A stretch of DNA of 59,874 nucleotides from Bacteroidales bacterium (GTDB lineage: Bacteria > Bacteroidota > Bacteroidia > Bacteroidales > UBA932). The DNA is taken from positions 1-59,874 of the forward strand of contig JAFRPH010000065.1 of assembly GCA_017429205.1 (NCBI GenBank), in the 5' to 3' direction. Below, piece by piece: positions 23,895-31,375 of the stretch. Made by a program: the position numbers and the translations under genes. Within the stretch, counting starts at the first letter, position 1, and each line of letters begins with the position of its first letter. Under the pieces are notes generated by a model. It was not told the origin of the DNA, ran no database searches, and was given only the letters and a program-made list of their open reading frames with translations.

Positions 23895-25856
23895 CTATTC
23901 CAGGAAAGAATAACCGAAACCGGGACGCGTCACGATGCAATCCGCGTAGGGGCCGATCTTCTTACGGATGCGGGTGATGTTCACGTCCACGGTGCGGGCC
24001 GTCACGATCACATCGTCCGGCCAGACCGCCGAGAGAAGCTCTTCGCGGGAGAACACCTTGCCCCGGTTTTCCAGGAACAGCTTCAGGAGTTCGTATTCGG
24101 TCTTGGTGAAAGAAACGACCGCTCCATCCACGCTGATCTCCTTGGCGTCGGTGTCCATCTGGATGCCGCGGTAGCGGATGCCGTTGCGGATGGCGCCCAG
24201 GCGGGCCTCCACGACATTGATGATGTAGTCGCCGGTTTTCTCGCACTCGCTGAAGAGGTCGACGAACACGGTCCCCTTGTCGTAATCGTACTTGCGAGCG
24301 TCCAGGTTCTCTATGTTCTGCCGCTTGAGCTCGTTGCGGCAGGCGTTGATCTGGCGTTCCAGGTCCTCGGAAACGCCGATTCCGAAGTCCTCCTTGTGCC
24401 CGGACAGGACGGTGTTCATCCGCGTGAGCGCCTCCTCTACGAGGGAGAACATGCGGCGGATGCCTTCATCCATTTCCGGCGTAAACACGATTTTCGTCGC
24501 CCGCTTGCGGCGCAGGATGCGGGCCAGGTTGAAGCAGCTGTCGCCCACGGACTCGAGCTCGCCGATCTGGCGGAGCATCGCGCGGATCTTTTCCTTGGTG
24601 TCGTCGGACAGATGGGCCTCGCCGACGGCGCTCAGGTATCGGCCGATCTCGTTCTCCATCCGGTCGCTGCCTTCCTCTCCCTTGCGGATCCGCTCGAAGA
24701 GCTTGGCGAACGCCTGTTCGTCCTCCATCGCATACATCTCTTTCACCTGCTCGAACATCCGCTGCGTGTTCTCGCCGAACACTGCGATCTCCTTCTGTGC
24801 CTGCAGGACGGAGATTTCCGGGGTGTTCATGATACCGACCCGGATGTACTGCAGCCGGAACGCATCCTCGTCCTCCACTTTCTTGGGCTTGATGAGGAAG
24901 CACACCAGTTTTTCGATCTGCGGGATGAACCAGATCAAAATGGCCGTGTTGATGACGTTGAAACAGGTGTGGAAGGTCGCCAGGGCGAAGGAAAGCTGGG
25001 TGGGACTCTGCTCGGAGGCATTGGGGTCCAGGCCCACGATGCCGCACACCATCCGCACGAACGGGAAGAAGAGGATGAGCACCCAGATCACGCCGAACAC
25101 GTTGAACACCAAGTGCGCCATCGCCGTCCGCCGCGCCTGCGTATTCGCGCTCAAGGCGGCCAGGTTCGCGGTCACGGTCGTGCCGATGTTCTCGCCCATC
25201 ACCAAGGCGATGCCCTGGAAGATGGAAATCGCCCCGGTCGCGCACAGGACCATCGTGATGGCCATCAGCGCCGCCGAGCTCTGCACCAGCGCCGTCAGGA
25301 TCGTGCCGATCAGCAGGAACAGCAGAATCGTCCCGTAATTCGTCTTGAAACTTGCGAAGAAAGCCACCACTTCCGGCTTGCTGGCGAGGTCCATCTCCAC
25401 GCCCGTCTGCTTGAGCATCCCCAGGGCGAACAGCAGGAAGGAAAGACCGAACAGGAAATCGCCGAAATAGCGGTGCTTGCCGATCTGGATCAGGATGATG
25501 CCGATGAGGAAGGCCGGCCACACGACATTGACGACGTTGAAGGAAAAGCCGGCCGACATGATCCAGGCGCTCATCGTCGTGCCGATGTTCGCGCCCATGA
25601 TGATCGAGATGGCCTGGGCCAGGGTGAGCAGCGCCGCGTTCACGAAAGACACCGTCATCACGGTCGTCGCCGCCGAGGACTGGACCGCGACGGTCACCAG
25701 CGCGCCGGTCGCCACGCCGGTGAACCGGTTCGTGGTCATGGCGCCGAGGAGGTGCCGCAGCTGCGGGCCCGCCATTTTCTGGAGGGCCTCGCTCATCATC
25801 TTCATTCCGAATATCAGGAGGGCGATCGAGCCCAGGAGCTTCAAGGCAATCAGCAT
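23895..25856 (-). CDS. Na/Pi cotransporter-PhoU fused to OmpR/PhoB-type DNA-binding domain
   Basis: This is one uninterrupted 653-codon gene with three modules. Residues 1-320 are a Na/Pi-cotransporter (NptA/YjbB type) with the two inverted repeats marked by QSSAA motifs at 59-63 and 192-196 and GANIGTT/GENIGTT at 88-94 and 221-227. Residues about 345-555 are PhoU-like helical bundles (SVGDSCFNLARIL, FSECEKTGDYIINVV). Residues 564-653 are a winged-helix domain of the OmpR/PhoB response-regulator type: TKTEYELLKLFLENRGKVFSREELL, recognition helix TARTVDVNITRIRKKI (619-634), and wing RPGFGYSFLE. No receiver domain is present. The start at 25856 is used because the in-frame ATG at 25877 would overlap the -7 box. 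The layout suggests a transporter that also binds DNA at the membrane. Na/Pi-PhoU proteins usually stop near residue 555, so the added domain is unusual. Confidence 0.9.
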   Translation of the reverse strand: MLIALKLLGSIALLIFGMKMMSEALQKMAGPQLRHLLGAMTTNRFTGVATGALVTVAVQSSAATTVMTVSFVNAALLTLAQAISIIMGANIGTTMSAWIMSAGFSFNVVNVVWPAFLIGIILIQIGKHRYFGDFLFGLSFLLFALGMLKQTGVEMDLASKPEVVAFFASFKTNYGTILLFLLIGTILTALVQSSAALMAITMVLCATGAISIFQGIALVMGENIGTTVTANLAALSANTQARRTAMAHLVFNVFGVIWVLILFFPFVRMVCGIVGLDPNASEQSPTQLSFALATFHTCFNVINTAILIWFIPQIEKLVCFLIKPKKVEDEDAFRLQYIRVGIMNTPEISVLQAQKEIAVFGENTQRMFEQVKEMYAMEDEQAFAKLFERIRKGEEGSDRMENEIGRYLSAVGEAHLSDDTKEKIRAMLRQIGELESVGDSCFNLARILRRKRATKIVFTPEMDEGIRRMFSLVEEALTRMNTVLSGHKEDFGIGVSEDLERQINACRNELKRQNIENLDARKYDYDKGTVFVDLFSECEKTGDYIINVVEARLGAIRNGIRYRGIQMDTDAKEISVDGAVVSFTKTEYELLKLFLENRGKVFSREELLSAVWPDDVIVTARTVDVNITRIRKKIGPYADCIVTRPGFGYSFLE

Positions 25857-25874
25857 GTATGTCGAATTATGGTA

Positions 25875-25905
25875 CAAAGATACACCCGGAGGCCGTTTCC
25901 CTCAA
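25875..25905 (-). promoter_or_regulatory. Promoter of the Na/Pi-PhoU-wHTH gene
   Basis: TTG at 25903-25905 and TATCTTTG at 25875-25882 with 20 nt between on the minus strand. The ATG used is 18 nt beyond the -7 box, and the longer in-frame start (25877) is excluded by it. Confidence 0.6.
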
Positions 25906-26002
25906 GGGAAAAAATCAATTGTAACAGAATTTTAATGCCCTTTTCCGGGATTGTAACCGCCTGGAAATCTCTTTTTGCTATCTTGCGGAAACCCCTGAAA
26001 GT

Positions 26003-26440
26003 ATGAAAAAGATGCTTCTCCTCGCCCTTGTCTCCCTGCTTTTGCTGCTGACCGGATGCGCCTTCGGCCTGAAACAGACGCCGAAAGCGGTCCGTCAGGC
26101 CTTCGATTCCCGGTTCCCCGGCGCCAGCCACGTGGAATGGGAAAAGGTTCTCTCCACTTACAAGGCCGAATTCTACCACGACGGGCACGAGAAAGAGGCC
26201 CAGTTCGACAAGGACGGAACCTGGAAGCGCACGAAGACGGAACTCTCCTTCCTGGACATTCCCGCCCCGGTGATGAAGGCCGCCCAGGAATACTGTGACT
26301 GGGAAATCGACGACATCGTCCTGTTCGAGCAGGCGGACGGCGTCCCCGCCTACTACCAGATCGAATACGACCGGGAACATTCGGACCGCGAGAAGCGGCT
26401 CCTCCTATTCCCGGACGGAACCGTTTTCACCGGCATTTGA
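26003..26440 (+). CDS. PepSY-like (DUF2874) lipoprotein
   Basis: The 145-residue protein has a lipoprotein signal (LLLLLTGCAF). It follows the pattern of PepSY-like DUF2874 proteins, common in Bacteroidetes: TPKAVRQAFDSRFPGASHVEWEKV, then EFYHDGHEKEAQFDKDGTW, a break, and a second similar half AVMKAA... VPAYYQIEYD and LLLFPDGTVF. These domains resemble protease-inhibitor folds and are exported, but their targets are unknown. The start is preceded by TATCTTGC at 25979-25986, a -7 variant that recurs in this window. Confidence 0.75.
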   Translation: MKKMLLLALVSLLLLLTGCAFGLKQTPKAVRQAFDSRFPGASHVEWEKVLSTYKAEFYHDGHEKEAQFDKDGTWKRTKTELSFLDIPAPVMKAAQEYCDWEIDDIVLFEQADGVPAYYQIEYDREHSDREKRLLLFPDGTVFTGI

Positions 26441-26443
26441 CGC

Positions 26444-27172
26444 CTACCGGCCGTTCGCGGTCAGGCGACGGAATTCTTCCCGGGCCAGGGCGATCTGGAC
26501 CCGATAGGCGAGGCTCGTCTGCAGGCGGGCGTAGCCGATGCAGGCGGCCGTGGCGCTGGCGTCCACGTCGCTCTGCCAGTGGCAGCCCGCGATGACGCGG
26601 CTCTCGCCGGAGACGAAGGCGCGGGCGAAAAGCGCCTCGGCCGCGTCCGGATTGATCTCGGAAAGCACCAGCGCGGCGCTCCAGGCGCGAATCGTATGGC
26701 CGGAAGGATACGAACCTTCCGTGGCCAGCCACGCATCGTCCTGCGGGAAGATGGACGCCTCCTTGAAACGGGCGTACGGGCGCATCCGGAAGTAATGGGC
26801 CTTGGGCCGGAAGCGGATCTGCTCAATGGTGGAAACACCGTTCACGAACGCGCGATAGATCTCCGGCGTCTTCTCGGGAGAGATTTCCATTCCGAAAGGT
26901 ACGCTGTAAATGGTCCGCAGGGTGTCCAGGTCCCAGACGGCGTCCAGTTTGGCCACGGCGAGCCGCTCCGGATCCAGCCGCTGCGTCTTTCCCCACATAT
27001 ACCGCATAATGTCGTGCGTGAAGGCCTCGCCGATGGTGTCGGGCGGGGCCGGCAGGCATTGGACCAGGTCCGGGAGCTCCTCCTCGGCCAAATACAGTTC
27101 GACAGCCGGTTGGGCCCGGAGGACAAGGGCGCCGAAAAACAGCGCAACAAGGGCGGGAATCAACGATTTCAT
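26444..27172 (-). CDS. PAP2-family class A acid phosphatase, exported
   Basis: The 242-residue protein starts at the ATG at 27170-27172 (MKSLIPALVALFFG) and has a signal peptide. The three phosphatase motifs of the PAP2/class A acid phosphatase family are present: KAHYFRMRP (K-x6-RP), SYPSGH, and SRVIAGCHWQSDV (SR-x5-H-x3-D). Class A enzymes of this type (PhoN-like) cleave phosphate from many organic phosphates in the periplasm. It begins one base after the stop of the CDF exporter gene and is thus co-transcribed with it. Because a Na/Pi transporter gene lies close by, it could supply phosphate to it. Confidence 0.88.
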   Translation of the reverse strand: MKSLIPALVALFFGALVLRAQPAVELYLAEEELPDLVQCLPAPPDTIGEAFTHDIMRYMWGKTQRLDPERLAVAKLDAVWDLDTLRTIYSVPFGMEISPEKTPEIYRAFVNGVSTIEQIRFRPKAHYFRMRPYARFKEASIFPQDDAWLATEGSYPSGHTIRAWSAALVLSEINPDAAEALFARAFVSGESRVIAGCHWQSDVDASATAACIGYARLQTSLAYRVQIALAREEFRRLTANGR

Positions 27173-27173
27173 C

Positions 27174-28076
27174 TTATGCGACAGGGTTGTTTTCTTGTTT
27201 GGGTTCCATATGGACGATGATGTGCGACTGCGCACCGAAACGGTCCTTGAAGCGGCGCTCCACCTCCGAGGCCTTCTCGTGGGCCTCCGAGAGCGGCAGG
27301 GTGCCGTCCAGGCGGATATGGACCTCGGCGGCGATGCGGTTGCCGATGCGGCGGGTGCGCAGGTTGTGCGGATCCTCCACGCCAGGCACGCCGCGGATGA
27401 TGGCCAGCATTTCCTGTTCCGTGTCCGCCGGGAGCGAACTGTCGGTGAGCTCGCCGAAGCTCGGGCCGAGCAGGTCCCAGGCCACCTTGACCAGCATCGC
27501 GCCCACGACGATGGACGCCAGCGGGTCCAGCACGGTCCAGCGGCTGCCCAGCAGGATGGCCCCGCCGATGCCGATGGCCGTGCCCACGGAGCTCAGCGCA
27601 TCCGACCGGTGGTGCCACGCATTGGCCTCCAACGCCCTGGAATCCAGATGCTTGCCTTTGATTCGGGTATATTGGAACAGCAGCTCTTTCGCGACGATGG
27701 AGCCGAGGGCGGCCCAGAGGGCGATCTTGCCGGGGGCCGGCAGGTCTTCGCCCTGCAGCCAGCGCGCCAGCTTGCCGGCTCCGGACACCACGATGCCCAC
27801 GGCCGCCGCGGCCAGCGCCAGGCCGATGAACAGCGTCGCCAGCGTCTCGTACTTGCCGTGCCCGTAATCGTGGTCCTCGTCCTGCGGCCGGGCGCTCACG
27901 CGCACGAACACCAGCACGACGATGTCCGTCACGAAATCCGACAGCGAGTGGACGGCGTCCGAAATCATCGCCGCCGAATGCCCGACGAGGCCGGCCACGG
28001 CCTTCAGCCCGACCAGCAGGAGATTCACGACGCTTCCCGCCAGGGTTACCCGCGCTATTTCATCTTCGCGTTTCAT
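27174..28076 (-). CDS. Cation diffusion facilitator (CDF) metal exporter
   Basis: The 300-residue protein starts at the ATG at 28074-28076 (MKREDEIARVTL). It has the six-helix CDF layout: AMISDAVHSLSDFVTDIVV with the paired metal-site aspartate residues, DHDYGHGKYETLA, WHHRSDALSSVGTA with the second HxxxD, and a cytoplasmic C-terminal domain (EVHIRLDGTLPLSEAHEKASEVERRF). CDF proteins export Zn2+, Mn2+, Fe2+ or Co2+ by proton exchange; the metal is not fixed by these motifs alone. It is the first gene of a two-gene unit with the acid phosphatase. The -7 box ends four bases before the ATG, so the mRNA probably has no leader. Confidence 0.92.
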   Translation of the reverse strand: MKREDEIARVTLAGSVVNLLLVGLKAVAGLVGHSAAMISDAVHSLSDFVTDIVVLVFVRVSARPQDEDHDYGHGKYETLATLFIGLALAAAAVGIVVSGAGKLARWLQGEDLPAPGKIALWAALGSIVAKELLFQYTRIKGKHLDSRALEANAWHHRSDALSSVGTAIGIGGAILLGSRWTVLDPLASIVVGAMLVKVAWDLLGPSFGELTDSSLPADTEQEMLAIIRGVPGVEDPHNLRTRRIGNRIAAEVHIRLDGTLPLSEAHEKASEVERRFKDRFGAQSHIIVHMEPKQENNPVA

Positions 28077-28080
28077 ATTA

Positions 28081-28088
28081 CAAAGATA
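28081..28088 (-). promoter_or_regulatory. -7 box of the CDF gene
   Basis: TATCTTTG on the minus strand, four bases (TAAT) before the ATG. No clear TTG is found 19-20 nt upstream. The spacing implies a leaderless transcript. Confidence 0.5.
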
Positions 28089-28159
28089 CACAAAGCGGAG
28101 AAAAAGTGTCCGCCGATGGATTATTATTGCTATCTTGCCGCGTCCTGAAAACGACGCCT

Positions 28160-29701
28160 ATGAAACGCCTCTTCCTCTTCACACTCTTCTCTCTGTCTCT
28201 TCTCGGCTGCAGCCAGGACGCCCCGGAAGCCGCCTGGGGCGACACGGGCGACGGATCTTACCGCAATCCCGTCCTCCTGGCCGACTACTCCGACCCGGAC
28301 GCCATCCGTGTCGGCGACCGGTATTACCTGGTCGCCTCGGATTTCCATTTCATGGGCATGCAGGTGCTGGAATCCACCGACCTGGTGAACTGGAAGCTCA
28401 TCTCCCAGGTCTATTCCCGCTTCGACCTGCCCGGCTGGGACGAGAACAAGCACTACGCCGGCGGCTCGTGGGCGCCCAGCATCCGCTACCACGACGGGCG
28501 TTTCTATGTCTATTTCTGCACGCCGGACGAGGGTCTGTTCATGAGCTCCTCCACGGACCCGGCCGGCCCGTGGGACCCGCTTCACTGCGTGAAGGCGGTC
28601 TACCATTGGGAGGACCCGTGCCCGTTCTGGGACGAAGACGGCCAGGCCTACCTGGGGCACAGCCTCCATGGCGCCGGCCCCATCATCATCCACAAGATGT
28701 CGGCCGACGGCCGCGCGCTCCTGGACGAGGGCGTGACCGTTTACCGGGGCCCCGTGGCGGAAGGGACGAAGATCCATAAATGGAACGGTTATTATTACCT
28801 GAGCATCCCCGAAGGCGGCGTCGGCGGGGGCTGGCAAACCGTCCTCCGCGCCCGGGACCTCTACGGTCCCTATGAGCGGAAGATCGTTCTGGAGACCGGG
28901 TCTACGAAGGTCAATGGCCCGCACCAGGGCGCCATCGTGGATACGCCCGCGGGCGAATGGTGGTTCCTGCATTTCCAGGAGCGGGACCCGCTGGGCCGCG
29001 TCGTCCACCTGCAGCCGATGCGCTGGGAGGACGGCTGGCCCGTGATGGGCGAGGACTATGACGGAAACGGCGTCGGAGAACCCGTCGCCCGCTGGAAGAA
29101 GCCGGCTGCGGCCCAGGCTTCCAAGCGGGAACTCCCGGCTTCGTCGGACGAATTCAAGGAGGGAAAGCTCGGGCTCCAGTGGCAGTTCAACCATAACCCG
29201 AAGGACGAGGGGTGGTCTGTCACCCGCAAGAAAGGCCGCCTCGCCATCGACGGCGGCAAGGCCTTCACCCTCTGGGACGCCCGGAACACGCTGTCCCAGA
29301 AAATCATGGGATACGAAGGGACCTACGACGTCCAGGTGGACCTGGACGACCTGGCCGACGGCCAGAAAGCCGGCCTCGCCTGCCTGGGCCGGGAGTTCTT
29401 CTGCATCGGCGTGCGGCAGACGCCGGACGGACGGGAAGTGTTCTTCGAAAAGAACGGGGAAGTCCTGAAAACCGAAGCCTGGACGGCGCGGACAATCCGG
29501 CTCCGCCTGTCCTTCGACGTGAATGCCGAAGAGAACGGATTCTCCTTCTCGTATAGCCGCGACGGGAAGACCTTCGAACCCTTCGGCGATGCTTTCGCCG
29601 CGCACAACGGGTTCTGGAAAGGGGCCCGGGTCGCCCTGTTCAGCTACAATACGGAAAAAGAAGGCGGAACCGCCTGGTTCCGCCACTTCCGCTACATGTA
29701 G
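28160..29701 (+). CDS. GH43-family glycoside hydrolase with C-terminal jelly-roll domain
   Basis: The 513-residue product starts at the ATG at 28160 (MKRLFLFTLFSLSLLGCSQ), with a lipobox at LLGC. The N-terminal GH43 propeller includes RNPVLLADYSDPDAIRVGDRYYLVAS with the catalytic base, HWEDPCPFWDEDGQAYLGHSL, and VAEGTKIHKWNGYYYLS with the acid glutamate. From about residue 330 a beta-sandwich module of the GH43 C-terminal type follows (LGLQWQFNHNPKDEGWS, then YDVQVDLDDLADGQKAGLACL). This layout is that of beta-xylosidase/alpha-arabinofuranosidase enzymes. Its stop overlaps the CcsBA gene's stop tail-to-tail by 10 bp. TATCTTGC at 28131-28138 is the likely -7 box. Confidence 0.9.
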   Translation: MKRLFLFTLFSLSLLGCSQDAPEAAWGDTGDGSYRNPVLLADYSDPDAIRVGDRYYLVASDFHFMGMQVLESTDLVNWKLISQVYSRFDLPGWDENKHYAGGSWAPSIRYHDGRFYVYFCTPDEGLFMSSSTDPAGPWDPLHCVKAVYHWEDPCPFWDEDGQAYLGHSLHGAGPIIIHKMSADGRALLDEGVTVYRGPVAEGTKIHKWNGYYYLSIPEGGVGGGWQTVLRARDLYGPYERKIVLETGSTKVNGPHQGAIVDTPAGEWWFLHFQERDPLGRVVHLQPMRWEDGWPVMGEDYDGNGVGEPVARWKKPAAAQASKRELPASSDEFKEGKLGLQWQFNHNPKDEGWSVTRKKGRLAIDGGKAFTLWDARNTLSQKIMGYEGTYDVQVDLDDLADGQKAGLACLGREFFCIGVRQTPDGREVFFEKNGEVLKTEAWTARTIRLRLSFDVNAEENGFSFSYSRDGKTFEPFGDAFAAHNGFWKGARVALFSYNTEKEGGTAWFRHFRYM

Positions 29702-31320
29702 GAGTGCATCCCGCCCAGCAGGAGATTCACGCCGAAGTAGGTGACAAGGACGCACACGAACGCGAAAATCGTGTACCCGTGGAAGAAATTGGCGTTCCGG
29801 AAGGGCTTCAGCGCGCCGCCGTGCAGGGTGAAGGCGTACACCAGCATCGTAATCAGCGCCCAGGTCTCCTTCGGGTCCCAGGCCCAGTAGCTGCCCCAGG
29901 AAATATTGGCCCAGACGGCGCCCAGGAAGGTGCCGAAGGTCAGCAGGAACACCGCCGGGTACAGCACGACGAGACTCACATCCCGCAGGCTTTCCTTCGC
30001 CTCGCGGGAAGGGACGGCCAGGCCCATAATGCCGTTGAAAGCGACCAAGCCGAACAGCGTGTAGGACATCATCATCGACACGACGTGGATGGATAGCAGG
30101 GGCGACCGCAGGACCGGCATCAGCGGCATGATCTGCGGGCTCACGCTCTCGCGGCTCGCCAGCAGCATCGTGAAGCCCGCCAGCAGGAAGCCGAGCGGCT
30201 CAATGAGCGGGAACCGCCTGTACAACAGCAGGATAGCCAGCGTGGAGAACCACGCCATCAGCATCATCACATTGTATCGGCCCACATATGGACCCGTTCC
30301 CGAAATATACCACCGCAGGCCGATGACCAGCGTCAGGTACAGCCACATCAGGAGCGCGATGGCAGCGCTGCCGTGCAGCACCCAGGCCGGGAACTTCCGC
30401 TTCTTGCTGATGAGCACCGCCCCCAGCACGAACAGCACGATGCCCAGCGTCAGGCACAGCATGAACTGCACCTTCGGCCGCGCGATGGCCATATACAGAT
30501 TATTGGCCTGCACTTTCGCCTTCGACGTGAGCATAAAATCGGGCGTACTCGCCTCTTTCCGGGGCATGCCCATCCCCTCCGGCATGGACTGGGCCGATGC
30601 CGGGGCGGGCGCAAGCGCGAAGAGCGCCACCGCCGCCGTCATCGTCGCGACCCGGCGCAACGCCTTCCGGAACGCCGTGTCCTTCTCGAAGAAGAACCCG
30701 ATCATCGACAGGAGCAGCAGGAGATAGCCCGCATAGGTGATGCCCACGCCCCAGGGGTCGTGGCTCACCGCGAGAATGCTGCCCAGGCCATCTTCGTCAT
30801 AATCAGCCTGATAGAAGCGGTATCCGTGGTACTTGGCGATGTTGTTCATCGAGATCCGGACGGCATTTCCTTCGGGGAGAAAGGTGATGTCGGACCGGTA
30901 GTCGAGCGGGCGCCGGGTGCCCTCGTAATAGTCGATGGCAAACGCCTCCAGCCGGATGCTGAAGGGCAGCGTCGCCGGCGTCTCGTCGTCCAGTTCATAG
31001 TCCGCGGTGGCCTCTCCTTCTCGCAGGTGGATGCTGCCGCTCGTGCCAAAGAGGAACGTGACCAGCGCCCCGGCCAGAATGACCACCAGACCGACGTGAA
31101 GGCCCATGGTCCACAGCCGCTTGGGCGTACCCTCCATCACGAGGTAAATCACCCCGGCAATGGCCGCGACGGCCCAAAGAACGATGAACAGCGGGCTATG
31201 GTAGAACCACTGGAACGCCACGGGCGTCCCGTGCAGCCGTTCGACGACGGTGGCGGCCATCATCATCGCGATGAGGACCGCCGCCGCGCCAAAGGCCAAA
31301 TACTTGCAAGCTCGTTTCAT
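29692..31320 (-). CDS. CcsBA-like cytochrome c biogenesis protein (haem delivery)
   Basis: The 542-residue protein combines a short ResB/CcsB-like first half with a CcsA-like second half. Membrane spans at the start precede a periplasmic domain (SGSIHLREGEATADYELDDETP, YHGYRFYQADYDEDGLGS). The CcsA part includes VVSMMMSYTLFGLVAFN and the haem-binding WWD-type block WGSYWAWDPKETWALITMLVY. It is short compared with complete CcsBA proteins, since the ResB half is reduced. CcsBA (system II) transports and attaches haem to CxxCH motifs of exported cytochromes. It is the last gene of the porin-imelysin-DHOR run and would mature the two-haem DHOR encoded 56 bp upstream. Confidence 0.85.
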   Translation of the reverse strand: MKRACKYLAFGAAAVLIAMMMAATVVERLHGTPVAFQWFYHSPLFIVLWAVAAIAGVIYLVMEGTPKRLWTMGLHVGLVVILAGALVTFLFGTSGSIHLREGEATADYELDDETPATLPFSIRLEAFAIDYYEGTRRPLDYRSDITFLPEGNAVRISMNNIAKYHGYRFYQADYDEDGLGSILAVSHDPWGVGITYAGYLLLLLSMIGFFFEKDTAFRKALRRVATMTAAVALFALAPAPASAQSMPEGMGMPRKEASTPDFMLTSKAKVQANNLYMAIARPKVQFMLCLTLGIVLFVLGAVLISKKRKFPAWVLHGSAAIALLMWLYLTLVIGLRWYISGTGPYVGRYNVMMLMAWFSTLAILLLYRRFPLIEPLGFLLAGFTMLLASRESVSPQIMPLMPVLRSPLLSIHVVSMMMSYTLFGLVAFNGIMGLAVPSREAKESLRDVSLVVLYPAVFLLTFGTFLGAVWANISWGSYWAWDPKETWALITMLVYAFTLHGGALKPFRNANFFHGYTIFAFVCVLVTYFGVNLLLGGMHSYM

Positions 31321-31375
31321 GCAGTCAAAAGTAGTTGATTGAACGGCAAATATACGAAAAAACCGCGACAGCCCG

